Origin: Clostridium yunnanense
Lineage (GTDB): Bacteria > Bacillota > Clostridia > Clostridiales > Clostridiaceae
DNA: 64,000 nucleotides
NCBI RefSeq assembly: GCF_016595795.1
Contig: NZ_JAENHN010000023.1
Location: forward strand, 154,747-218,746
Direction of reading: 5' to 3'
Made by a program: the position numbers and the translations under genes. Positions 1 through 8,531 of the stretch are shown one piece after another (position 1 is the stretch's first letter; the number at the start of each line of letters is the position of its first letter). The notes under the pieces were generated by a model, which ran no database searches, was not told where the DNA came from, and was given only the letters and a program-made list of their open reading frames with translations.

Positions 1-446
1 TTGCAGTTGTAGCTGATGAGGTAAGAAAGCTTGCAGAGGAAAGTGCGGACACTGTAAAGCAGATAAATGAAGTCATCACTACAATAAATGCTAAGACACA
101 AAGGGTTTTAGAAACAGTACAAAACGGTAATGATGCTGCTAAGATCGGAGAAGTGATTACAAAAGATGTAAATGAAAGCTTTGAAAATATTAAGCAAGCT
201 TTTAAAGAAATAGATAAGAATATATCTACGGAACTTAAAGCTATTGAAAATACTAAGACAATCTTCGATAGAGTAAGCAGAGAATCTGAAAGCATGGCAT
301 CTATTGCAGAAGAACATTCAGCAGCTACAGAAGAGATGCTTGCAACCATTGAAGAAAATAATTTAAATGTGGATAACATATTTAACTTGATGAATAAGAT
401 CAATACTTCAAGTGAAAACTTGAGAAACACCATGAAGCAGGAATAA
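1..446 (+). CDS. methyl-accepting chemotaxis protein, C-terminal fragment (5' truncated by window edge)
   Basis: The open frame runs in from the left edge (codons in phase from base 3) and begins AVVADEVRKLAEESADT. This is the highly conserved hairpin tip of the cytoplasmic signalling domain of chemotaxis receptors, which contacts CheA and CheW. The remaining ~130 residues are a heptad-rich helical coiled coil (for example SESMASIAEEHSAATEEM) typical of the descending arm of the MCP four-helix bundle. The protein ends shortly after it, without a CheR-docking pentapeptide. The ligand-binding and membrane parts lie outside the window, so its sensory input cannot be judged. A terminator hairpin follows. 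The family call is firm. Confidence 0.93.
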   Translation, partial: AVVADEVRKLAEESADTVKQINEVITTINAKTQRVLETVQNGNDAAKIGEVITKDVNESFENIKQAFKEIDKNISTELKAIENTKTIFDRVSRESESMASIAEEHSAATEEMLATIEENNLNVDNIFNLMNKINTSSENLRNTMKQE

Positions 447-468
447 GTACATAAAAGTTTTTGAAAGT

Positions 469-525
469 AAAAGTCATGTATGTAAGAGAAGAGATTTTCT
501 TAACTATACATGGCTTTTGTTTTTA
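469..525 (+). terminator. intrinsic terminator after the chemotaxis receptor
   Basis: Inverted repeat AAAAGTCATGTA (469-480) and TACATGGCTTTT (507-518), with one mismatch, followed by a T-rich tract. Confidence 0.7.
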
Positions 526-741
526 TACAGAATGAGTTATATTTTTAGAAACAAAAAATTAACATCTGAAAACCTATACTAATTAGTTAGAGTTATTTTT
601 ATAAAAAATAAAAGGTGTATAATAATGTATGAAATTTATAAAAACTAGTATATTTTTATTTAGATACTGCATACAGTTGTTATCGTGTGCAAGTTAAGCT
701 GTCTAAGTTAGAATTCCTTTAACGAAAGAAGGGTTAGAGAA

Positions 742-2460
742 ATGGGTTTATATAGCAAATATTTTAAACGGTACAAGGTTCCTTTTTTGACTGCTGTTTT
801 TTGTGTTGCATTGGAAGCGGTATGTGACCTGCTTGGTCCAACACTTATGTCAAACATAATTAATACAGGAATAGAGCAAGGGGCCCTCTCTAAGGTTTAC
901 TATTGGGGAGCACTTATGGTTGTAGTAACTTTTATAGGGGCATGCTTTGCAGTAACAAGAAATATATTAGCAAGCAAGGTTTCACAAAGAATGGGAGCAG
1001 ATTTAAGATATGATTTGTTTGAGAAGATTGTTCACTTTTCTGAATTAAGTGCAGATAAACTTGAAAGTGGCTCCCTAATTACACGCATGACTAATGATAC
1101 TTCTCAAATTACCCAGTTTGTGAATGGTATTATGAGAATTTTTCTTAAGGCACCTATAACTTGTATTGGAAGTATTGTGCTTGCAAGCTTACTTAATTTT
1201 AGGCTAAGTCTTATTATTTACGGGGTAGTTGCAATAGTTGCTATACTCATTATAGTAAGCATGCAGCTTAGTTATCCACGTTTTTATAAGCTTCAACAAG
1301 CTATGGATAAGGTAAACTCTGTGGTTCAAGAGTATTTAATAGGTATACGTTTAGTTAAAGCTTTTGGAACCTATGATAAGGAAACTGATAAGTTTGAAAC
1401 TGCAAACACTAATCTTATGGAAAAAGGTGTAGCTTCACAAATTATCGTGACTTTAACTTCGCCTTTAATCGCCATTACAGTTGGAATCGGTACGGTTATT
1501 GTGATTTTGACTGGTAGCAGTATGTTTGTTTCAAAACTTGCTAATCCGGGAGATATAGCGGCATTTACTATTTATATGGCGCAAATTCTTACTTCTTTAA
1601 TAATGATAACTAATATATTTAATACCTTTGTAAGAACTAAAGCTTCCACTGTACGTATCAAGGAAGTGCTTGATAGTGAAGAAGATTTTAGTAATAGGAG
1701 TGAGAGAAAAGAGTTAAGTGGAGATATAGAATTTAGAAATGTCACTTTTGCCTATCCTAGTGGAAGTGGTGTGCCAGCCATAAAAGAACTATCTTTCTCT
1801 ATAAACAATGGACAAAGTTTAGCTATAATTGGTCCAACCGGCAGCGGAAAGTCTACTATTGCTTGGTTACTTTTAAGATTTTATGACATAAATAGTGGAG
1901 CTATATTGATAAATGGCCATGATATAAAAGAACTAGAGGTGGAGTTGGTTAGAGATAATATTTCGATAGTTCCTCAAAAGCCAATGCTTTTTTCAGGTTC
2001 TGTGGCAGAAAATATAAGATGGGGTAATAAAGAAGCAACAGAAGAGTTAATGTATGAAGCTGCTAACAAAGCTCAAGCAAGCTTTATAAGTAATATGCAA
2101 AATGGCTATGAAAGTACTTTAGGAAGCGCTGGAGTAAACATTTCTGGTGGTCAAAAACAGCGTATATCTATTGCTCGTGGGATTCTTAAGGATTCCTCAG
2201 TACTTATACTAGATGATGTAACTAGTGCTTTGGATGCGGTAACCGAAGCTAAGGTAAGGGAGAATCTTGATCCTAAGGCAATAAATAAGACTGTAATAAC
2301 TATCACTCAACGTTGTGGTACAGCTATGTTTGCAGATAAGATTTTGGTGATGAATAATGGTGTCAAAGTAGGCTATGGAACTCATAGTGAGCTTATGCAA
2401 ACCTGTGAAATATATCAGGATATCTATAAGACACAAATAGAAAGCAGCAAGGAGGCGTAA
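742..2460 (+). CDS. heterodimeric ABC exporter, subunit with degenerate catalytic site
   Basis: 572-residue fused exporter half-transporter: an N-terminal six-helix transmembrane domain (about residues 1-310) followed by a nucleotide-binding domain. Walker A GPTGSGKST and signature ISGGQ are intact. After Walker B the catalytic glutamate is replaced by Asp (VLILDDVTSALD), and the switch-loop His is Gln (TITQRCG). This pattern is typical of the non-catalytic partner in asymmetric exporters such as BmrCD, LmrCD and TM287/288. The next gene starts 3 bases after the stop and encodes the canonical partner, so the two are co-transcribed and probably form one heterodimer. The substrate is unknown; drugs or lipids are usual for the family. 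RBS AGAAGGG precedes the ATG. Confidence 0.92.
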   Translation: MGLYSKYFKRYKVPFLTAVFCVALEAVCDLLGPTLMSNIINTGIEQGALSKVYYWGALMVVVTFIGACFAVTRNILASKVSQRMGADLRYDLFEKIVHFSELSADKLESGSLITRMTNDTSQITQFVNGIMRIFLKAPITCIGSIVLASLLNFRLSLIIYGVVAIVAILIIVSMQLSYPRFYKLQQAMDKVNSVVQEYLIGIRLVKAFGTYDKETDKFETANTNLMEKGVASQIIVTLTSPLIAITVGIGTVIVILTGSSMFVSKLANPGDIAAFTIYMAQILTSLIMITNIFNTFVRTKASTVRIKEVLDSEEDFSNRSERKELSGDIEFRNVTFAYPSGSGVPAIKELSFSINNGQSLAIIGPTGSGKSTIAWLLLRFYDINSGAILINGHDIKELEVELVRDNISIVPQKPMLFSGSVAENIRWGNKEATEELMYEAANKAQASFISNMQNGYESTLGSAGVNISGGQKQRISIARGILKDSSVLILDDVTSALDAVTEAKVRENLDPKAINKTVITITQRCGTAMFADKILVMNNGVKVGYGTHSELMQTCEIYQDIYKTQIESSKEA

Positions 2461-2463
2461 GTT

Positions 2464-4329
2464 ATGGCACAGCAGATTCCTAGACAAGATATGAAGGCTC
2501 CATCTATTGGAGGGAGACCAGGTGGTGGAGGACCTAATAGATTTGCACCTACTGCAAAACCTAAAAATCCAAAAGGTACCTTAAGCCGTATAATAAAGAT
2601 ATATATGAGATGGGCTAAAACAATCCTTGTTGCTATTATACTTACAGTTTTCTCGTCAGTAATTTCAGTAGCAATACCTTATTTTATAGGAAAGACCTTT
2701 AATACTTTTAAGATTTCAAATAGAACAGTTGATACGAAAATCCTGATGGGCTTAGTATGGATAATCATAGCCTTATATGTAGCTAATTGTGTAATAGCTT
2801 GGATTAATGGGGTTATAATGCTTAAGGTTTCCCAAAGGTTGGTGCTTGTATTACGTACAGAATTCTTTGAGAAGATGCAAAAGCTTCCATTGAAATTTTA
2901 TGATACTCGCTCCCATGGAGACACTATGAGTAGAATTACAAACGATGTAGATAATATAAGTTCTACTATTGCTCAGACAACTACACAATTGGTATCAAGT
3001 GTTTTAACCTTGCTTGGCTCCTTTGTGGTTATGATTACTTTAAATGTACCTCTTACCCTTGTTGTATTGTTATGTATTCCATTAGTAGTTCTTTTGACTC
3101 GTATGATAGCAACAAGAAGTCGTTCGTACTTTTTAGCTCAACAGAAAAGTTTAGGCTCACTTAATGGAGTTGTTGAGGAAAATATACTAGGATTAAAAAT
3201 GGTTAAGGCTTTTGGCAAGCAGCAGGATGTATTAGAGAATTTTAAAGAAATAAATGAGAGATTATTCGAAAGCAGTAGTAAAGCTCAAACTTGGGCTGGA
3301 TATATGATGCCTCTTATGAATGTTATTAATAATTTTATCTTTGCAATAGTAGCAATTGTGGGAGGAATATTATCTGTAGGATATGGGCTAGCTGTTGGAA
3401 CAGTTGTAAGCTTTTTAAGTTATTCCAAGCAGTTTGCACAGCCTCTTAACTCTGTTGCAGGTATGTTTAATACTATTCAGTCAGCTCTTGCAGGTGCAGA
3501 GCGTGTATTTGAGATTTTAGATCATGAAGAAGAAACAGCAGATATAGAAAATGCCATTGATATCAAAAATCCAAGAGGAGATGTTGCTTTTGAGAATGTA
3601 TATTTCTCCTACAACAAAACAACTCCTATTTTAAAGGGTATAAGCTTTAGCGTAAAAGCAGGAGAAACTGTAGCTTTAGTTGGAGAAACTGGAGCTGGTA
3701 AAACCACTATTGTTAATTTACTTACTCGTTTTTATGATGCTGATAGGGGAAGAATTCTAATAGATGGAGAGCCAATTACAAATTTAAAGAGAGAAAGTCT
3801 TAGGAACTGTTTTTCAGTAGTGCTTCAAGATACTTGTCTATTTACTGGTACTATTATGGATAACATAAGATATTCCCAAAAAGATGCAACAGATGAACAA
3901 GTTATAGAAGCAGCAAAAATATCTCGTGCTCACGATTTTATAGATAAGCTTCCCAAAGGTTATAAGACCATGGTATCAGGAGCTACAGATAATTTAAGCC
4001 AAGGACAACGTCAGCTTATCTCCATTGCTAGGGCGGTATTATGTGACAGTCCTATTCTAATACTAGATGAGGCTACCAGCAGCGTTGATACAAAGACAGA
4101 AAAAGATATACAAAAGGCTTTAACAAGACTCATGAAAAACCGTACCAGTTTCCTAGTAGCACACCGACTATCTACCATTAGAGATGCAGACCATATAATG
4201 GTTATTGGGAGAGGAAACATATTAGAAAGTGGAGATCATAAGAGTTTAATGGAGAAAAGAGGACGTTATTATGATATGGTTATCAGTCAGATGGGAAAAC
4301 TGCCAGAAGGACAGTCTTCTGTAGAGTAA
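2464..4329 (+). CDS. heterodimeric ABC exporter, catalytic subunit
   Basis: 621-residue ABC exporter half with a Pro/Gly-rich N-terminal extension of about 45 residues (GGRPGGGGPNRFAPT), six transmembrane helices, and an ATPase domain with Walker A GETGAGKTT, Walker B LILDEATSSVD (catalytic Glu present) and H-loop VAHRLST. Its signature is LSQGQ rather than LSGGQ. This complements the upstream subunit: the consensus ATP site would use this protein's Walker motifs with the partner's ISGGQ, and the degenerate site the reverse. The start is set by AGGAGG and the 3-base gap to the previous stop. A terminator follows. The transported compound cannot be read from sequence. Confidence 0.93.
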   Translation: MAQQIPRQDMKAPSIGGRPGGGGPNRFAPTAKPKNPKGTLSRIIKIYMRWAKTILVAIILTVFSSVISVAIPYFIGKTFNTFKISNRTVDTKILMGLVWIIIALYVANCVIAWINGVIMLKVSQRLVLVLRTEFFEKMQKLPLKFYDTRSHGDTMSRITNDVDNISSTIAQTTTQLVSSVLTLLGSFVVMITLNVPLTLVVLLCIPLVVLLTRMIATRSRSYFLAQQKSLGSLNGVVEENILGLKMVKAFGKQQDVLENFKEINERLFESSSKAQTWAGYMMPLMNVINNFIFAIVAIVGGILSVGYGLAVGTVVSFLSYSKQFAQPLNSVAGMFNTIQSALAGAERVFEILDHEEETADIENAIDIKNPRGDVAFENVYFSYNKTTPILKGISFSVKAGETVALVGETGAGKTTIVNLLTRFYDADRGRILIDGEPITNLKRESLRNCFSVVLQDTCLFTGTIMDNIRYSQKDATDEQVIEAAKISRAHDFIDKLPKGYKTMVSGATDNLSQGQRQLISIARAVLCDSPILILDEATSSVDTKTEKDIQKALTRLMKNRTSFLVAHRLSTIRDADHIMVIGRGNILESGDHKSLMEKRGRYYDMVISQMGKLPEGQSSVE

Positions 4330-4416
4330 AATCCTTCTTATATTTAAGTTGATAATTTCTTGTTAAGCTTAAAAAATCATCATAATAAAGTTATATAGAA
4401 GAAGTTTGTAAAATTA

Positions 4417-4446
4417 AGTGGTTGTACAAAAAATGCAACCACTTTT
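4417..4446 (+). terminator. terminator of the ABC exporter operon
   Basis: Perfect 8-bp stem AGTGGTTG / CAACCACT with an 11-base loop, then TTTTACT. Confidence 0.75.
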
Positions 4447-4516
4447 ACTATTTATGATAAAATTGTAATATAAATTTCGCAATTAAGTTTAAAATAGTAT
4501 GAAGGAGAAGTAAGCT

Positions 4517-5497
4517 TTGAGGGGGATAATAGCAAAGATAGCAGATAGCTATGGACTAATGGGTCTGCATAAAGAATACAGTAAGACAGATCAATTTTAT
4601 TTTGATGAAGAAGAGTTTTCCTTAATTGATGGCGACCATGAGACGTTTTATATTAAGCCAGCTTTACCAAAGATTAAATTAGAAGAAGATAGACTTGAAG
4701 ATGGATATTCCAAGGGGAAATTAAAGTTTTTAAGTGAAATAGATAATGGAGAGAGTAATGCTGAATCTATTTTTTATTATAGCTTATGTAAAGAAGAGCC
4801 TAAAAACACAAGTGTTATATTGATACATGGTTGGAGATCTGAAGAGCTTAACAGGTTGGAAAATGTGTTTTTAAACAGCTTTATTGAGGAAAGATATGAT
4901 GTTTATAGTTACATATTACCTTTCCATATGGAAAGATGTCCAAATGAATCTCTATATAGTGGAGAGTACTTTTTCAGTTCTAATGTAAATAGAACTATTA
5001 AATCAGTACAGCAGTCAATTAGTGATATTAGAGCGTTAATAAGATACATAAAGGAAGAAAGAGGCGACAAGGTAATTGTAATTGGTCTAAGCTTGGGCGG
5101 GATGATATCTAATCTACTATGCGAAGTTCAGGAAAATATTGATATATTAATTTCATTATTTTACGCCAACGACTTACATTATACTGCATATGAAACTATA
5201 GTAGGTAAATTTGTAAAAGAAGATTTTTTAAGGAATGGTTTCGATAGAGAGAGTTTAAAAAGAAGCTGGAGTATTATAAATCCAAGCTTGAAGAAACCTT
5301 TGATTGATAAAGAAAAAATACTTCTTGTATCAGGCTATTATGATAAATACATAATGAATAAAGATAGTGATGTATTATGGACTAGTTGGGATAAACCAAA
5401 GAGGTATGTATACAAGTGTGGTCATTCTGGTATTGTACTAAATAAAAGTAAAATCAGAAATGATGTATTAAACTTTATTCACGAAAGAGAGTTGTAA
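4517..5497 (+). CDS. alpha/beta hydrolase family protein
   Basis: 326 residues. A serine-hydrolase core is visible: the oxyanion segment VILIHGWRSEE, the nucleophile elbow GLSLGGM (about residue 194), and a C-terminal GHSGIV that would supply the catalytic His. The ~90-residue N-terminal part (YFDEEEFSLIDGDHETFYIK) is not recognised and may form a lid or a separate beta domain. There is no signal peptide, so it is probably cytosolic. The start is TTG, preceded by GAAGGAG at good spacing. It is flanked by terminators on both sides, so it is likely monocistronic. The substrate is unknown. Confidence 0.75.
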   Translation: MRGIIAKIADSYGLMGLHKEYSKTDQFYFDEEEFSLIDGDHETFYIKPALPKIKLEEDRLEDGYSKGKLKFLSEIDNGESNAESIFYYSLCKEEPKNTSVILIHGWRSEELNRLENVFLNSFIEERYDVYSYILPFHMERCPNESLYSGEYFFSSNVNRTIKSVQQSISDIRALIRYIKEERGDKVIVIGLSLGGMISNLLCEVQENIDILISLFYANDLHYTAYETIVGKFVKEDFLRNGFDRESLKRSWSIINPSLKKPLIDKEKILLVSGYYDKYIMNKDSDVLWTSWDKPKRYVYKCGHSGIVLNKSKIRNDVLNFIHEREL

Positions 5498-5567
5498 TAT
5501 GGTATTAGTTTGGAACTTTAAATTTTATCAACTTTAAAATTTAATCAATCTATTAGATAGAAAAAAT

Positions 5568-5611
5568 AAGTGACTAGGAAGATATATTTTATAGTATCTT
5601 CCTAGTCACTT
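5568..5611. terminator. bidirectional terminator between convergent hydrolase and mntH
   Basis: Perfect 17-bp inverted repeat AAGTGACTAGGAAGATA / TATCTTCCTAGTCACTT, flanked by A-rich sequence on the left and separating two convergent genes. Confidence 0.85.
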
Positions 5612-5660
5612 AACTTAATTGAAGATAATTAAGCTTAGAAGCCTTATCTATGAGTAAATT

Positions 5661-6956
5661 CTACGCCTGTCCAGTTAAAGCAAAATATATCAATAAAGCA
5701 TTCAAGCTTATAATAATTATGGCAATGATCCATCCCAAGTACTTGACTATAGGTTTATTTACAAAGGTACCCATTAAATCTTTTCTACTAGTGATTATCA
5801 GCATACATATAATTGTAACTGGTAGAACAAAACTTAAGCATACCTGACTCATTACTAGCGCCTTCATAGGATTTATTCCAATTAAGATAACCACTATTCC
5901 CGGAAGCATTATTATTACTCTTCTAACAATTGACGGAATTTTTAAATCTACAAACCCATCCATAATTGTTTCACCAGCCATAGCTCCAACTGACGATGAG
6001 GAGAAGCCAGATGCTAATAAAGCTGCTCCGAAGGCTCCACTTGAAAGCGTACCTAAAAGTGGTTCTAAGGATCTATGAGCTTGTTCTATTGAATCAACAG
6101 CTATTCCTCTGCTATAAAATACTGAGGCAGAAACAATAACCATTGCTGCATTTACTATAAATGCAATATTCATTGCCACCAAAACATCGATTTTCTCCAT
6201 TTTTAAATGGTTCTTTTTTTCTTCTAAGGTCATGTTGTCATTACGATTTTGAACTAACTGTGAGTGAAGATATATAACATGAGGCATAACAGTAGCGCCG
6301 AGCATTCCAACAGCAATTAAAAGTGCTTGACTGTTTGGAAGAGATGGAAGTAATGTGTGTAGTGCCACTTGAGGCCATTCAGGTTTTGCAAGGAATAACT
6401 CAATTGTATAAGATACACAAATAACAGCTATAAGTATAGTTATGACTATCTCAACAACTCTTTGGCCATATTTTTGTAGATAAACAATCATTAGAGTTAT
6501 TATGGCAGTTAAGGCTACCGAATAGTTAATTGGTATACCAAACAACAAATATAGCCCTAGTGCCCCTCCAATAAATTCAGCCATAGTTGTAGCTATTGCA
6601 GCAAGGGTTGATACTATATAAAAGAACCAATTCATTTTTTTAGAGAACACGTCTCTACACATTTCTGTTAGGTTTTTACCAGTGGCAATACCAAGCTTTG
6701 CAGACATTATTTGAAGAAATATTGCCATTAAGTTACTCCATAGAATGACCCATAAAAGACTATAATTAAATATTGACCCTCCACTAATATTTGTGGCAAA
6801 GTTACCTGGATCAATATATGCAACACTTACAATAAAAGCAGGACCGAAAAACTTTAATGCTCCTCTAAATTTGCTTAATAAGCTTAGAGGATTATTTATT
6901 GTATGCTTTGTAGTTTCTATGCTACTAGGCTTTTTAACTGAATGTTTTTTGCTCAT
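5661..6956 (-). CDS. mntH: Nramp-family divalent metal (Mn2+) transporter
   Basis: 431-residue polytopic membrane protein with about 11 transmembrane segments. The two metal-binding signatures of the Nramp family are present: DPGN in helix 1 (SVAYIDPGNFATNISGG) and the MPH motif in helix 6 (GATVMPHVIYLHSQ). Nramp proteins import Mn2+ (and sometimes Fe2+) coupled to protons. The gene is divergent from an MntR-type regulator whose metal ligands are conserved, and the shared 200-bp region holds DtxR-type palindromes. Manganese uptake repressed by MntR when Mn is plentiful is therefore the natural reading. The family is firm; metal specificity is inferred. Confidence 0.92.
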   Translation of the reverse strand: MSKKHSVKKPSSIETTKHTINNPLSLLSKFRGALKFFGPAFIVSVAYIDPGNFATNISGGSIFNYSLLWVILWSNLMAIFLQIMSAKLGIATGKNLTEMCRDVFSKKMNWFFYIVSTLAAIATTMAEFIGGALGLYLLFGIPINYSVALTAIITLMIVYLQKYGQRVVEIVITILIAVICVSYTIELFLAKPEWPQVALHTLLPSLPNSQALLIAVGMLGATVMPHVIYLHSQLVQNRNDNMTLEEKKNHLKMEKIDVLVAMNIAFIVNAAMVIVSASVFYSRGIAVDSIEQAHRSLEPLLGTLSSGAFGAALLASGFSSSSVGAMAGETIMDGFVDLKIPSIVRRVIIMLPGIVVILIGINPMKALVMSQVCLSFVLPVTIICMLIITSRKDLMGTFVNKPIVKYLGWIIAIIIISLNALLIYFALTGQA

Positions 6957-7021
6957 ATTTAATTCACCTTCTGTATGAAATATGATAAATAAGGATTTGA
7001 AAAATGTACTGGTTATAAAAG

Positions 7022-7092
7022 TTAGCCTATGCTAAAACTTTTACCCTAATTTAATTTATGAAGGAATATATAAAAATGTTACTCGAGGGTAA
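7022..7092. promoter_or_regulatory. candidate MntR/DtxR-type operators between mntH and mntR
   Basis: Two signals lie in the divergent intergenic region. TTAGCCTATGCTAA (7022-7035) is a near-palindrome with TTAGC / GCTAA arms, resembling DtxR/IdeR-type boxes. Further along, TTACCCT (7041-7047) and AGGGTAA (7086-7092) form a perfectly inverted pair spanning about 50 bp. Position between a metal transporter and its presumed repressor supports a regulatory role; no binding has been shown. Confidence 0.5.
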
Positions 7093-7158
7093 TTTTTTTA
7101 CACTCCTGTGCATATAATTTACTAAGGCTTTATAAACCTTAAAAGTAGGTGAGAAATT

Positions 7159-7629
7159 TTGGACAATAAAGCTTTTCATACCTTTAGTGAATATATGAAA
7201 AATGAAGAGAATTTGCTTACAGCATCTATGGAAGATTACTTAGAGATGATATATAGATTATCCATAGATAAGGGCTTTACTAGAATAAACGAATTATCTG
7301 AAGCTCTCAATGTACATCCACCTTCTGCTACTAGAATGGTACAAAGGTTAGGTGAATTAAATCTCTTATTATATGAAAAGTATGGAGTCATAATATTAAA
7401 AGATGAAGGGAAGAAATTAGGAGAGTTTTTGCTAAAAAGACACAAAACTATAGAAGCTTTTCTGAGATTACTTGGCATAACTGAAGAGAAGATATTAAAA
7501 GAAACAGAAAAGGTTGAACATACATTAAGTGATGAAACCACAAGATGTTTTGAAAAATACATTTGTTTTATAAAAGATAATCCAGATGTGATTAGCAGAT
7601 TTGATGATTACAAAAAGTCAAAGTCATAG
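7159..7629 (+). CDS. mntR: DtxR/MntR-family manganese-responsive transcriptional regulator
   Basis: 156 residues: an N-terminal winged helix-turn-helix (INELSEALNVHPPSATRMVQRL) and a helical dimerisation and metal-binding domain. Alignment by eye with Bacillus MntR shows its metal ligands in place: Asp and Glu in SMEDYLEMIY, the His in KRHKTIEAFL, and the Glu..Glu-His set in ETEKVEHTLS. There is no SH3-like third domain, as in MntR. It is about 15 residues longer at the N terminus than typical; the TTG start after AGGTGAG fixes this. It presumably represses the divergent mntH when Mn2+-loaded. Confidence 0.88.
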   Translation: MDNKAFHTFSEYMKNEENLLTASMEDYLEMIYRLSIDKGFTRINELSEALNVHPPSATRMVQRLGELNLLLYEKYGVIILKDEGKKLGEFLLKRHKTIEAFLRLLGITEEKILKETEKVEHTLSDETTRCFEKYICFIKDNPDVISRFDDYKKSKS

Positions 7630-7656
7630 ATATGAGGTTATAATGAGCCTAAAAAA

Positions 7657-7705
7657 AGATACTTAATAAGTTAAGATATATCCTAGCTTATTAAGTATCT
7701 TTTTA
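7657..7705. terminator. bidirectional terminator between mntR and the HAD gene
   Basis: Perfect 14-bp inverted repeat AGATACTTAATAAG / CTTATTAAGTATCT with A-tract upstream and T-tract downstream, between convergent genes. Confidence 0.85.
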
Positions 7706-7713
7706 GTATATAT

Positions 7714-8319
7714 TTATAGATAAATATTGTATGTTTTTAAATGCTCTTTTAAGCTAGTAGGATCTTTAAGTAATATCGTATTGATACCTAGCTTTCTAGC
7801 ACCTTCAACATTTTCCTCTACATCATCTATAAAAATCGATTCTTCAGGGATAAGGTCATATTTTTCTACTAATCTTCTATAGATAGCTTCCTCAGGTTTT
7901 ATAAGTTTTTCTTTATAAGATACAATGCCACCATCAAAGAGTTTAAAGAAATCATATTTTTCAATTATATGTTCAAAGGCAAGTAAGTGGAAGTTTGATA
8001 AAAAGTAAACCTTGTAATCTGAAGCCTTTAGTAGCTTTAATACTTCAACTGATGGCTCAATAGCGGTAAGAAGGTCATACCAATTTTCGAAGGAAAGCTT
8101 TATTAAATCTCCGTTATTTATGCTTCTGGTTATGATAGCATTTTTTGCATCTTCTTCTGTTATGGTACCTCTATCAAGCATTATCCATTCTTCACTTTGA
8201 AATAATTCTTTGTGTACTTCTAAAACTTTTTCAGGCTGCTTAATTTTTGAGCTTAGGTACTCAATAGGGTTAAAACTCAGTAATACATTTCCTATATCAA
8301 ATATAATATTTTTATACAT
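7714..8319 (-). CDS. HAD-superfamily (IA) phosphatase, YihX-like
   Basis: 201 residues with the HAD motifs: motif I FDIGNVLLSF (the Asp-x-Gly-Asn-Val variant seen in YihX-like glucose-1-phosphate phosphatases), motif II FLSNFH, and motif IV FIDDVEENVEGAR. The cap is the small helical class-I type. I chose the ATG at 8319 because AAGGTGG lies about 8 bases upstream; a GTG four codons earlier overlaps that ribosome binding site. It is probably a cytosolic sugar-phosphate or similar phosphatase, but HAD substrates cannot be told from sequence. Monocistronic and convergent with mntR. Confidence 0.85.
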   Translation of the reverse strand: MYKNIIFDIGNVLLSFNPIEYLSSKIKQPEKVLEVHKELFQSEEWIMLDRGTITEEDAKNAIITRSINNGDLIKLSFENWYDLLTAIEPSVEVLKLLKASDYKVYFLSNFHLLAFEHIIEKYDFFKLFDGGIVSYKEKLIKPEEAIYRRLVEKYDLIPEESIFIDDVEENVEGARKLGINTILLKDPTSLKEHLKTYNIYL

Positions 8320-8422
8320 TATTAATACCACCTTATGAATGTTATAGATTATAATTAATTGAAGCTAGTTGTCTTTATGGAAATTAATAGATAATGACAT
8401 AATTATATATTTTTAAAAGAGA

Positions 8423-8448
8423 AGTGTAAATAAAGATATTTTTACACT
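8423..8448. promoter_or_regulatory. inverted repeat upstream of the sensor kinase gene
   Basis: AGTGTAAA (8423-8430) and TTTACACT (8441-8448) form a perfect 8-bp inverted pair with a 10-bp spacer, about 85 bp before the kinase start. It may be an operator; the arrangement (centres 18 bp apart) would suit a dimeric regulator. Confidence 0.35.
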
Positions 8449-8531
8449 ATGTATTTTAATAATTAAAGTTAGTACCTAAAATTATGTTTATATTAAGATT
8501 ACTGTGAATTAAATTACCGGGGGTAGAGGGA

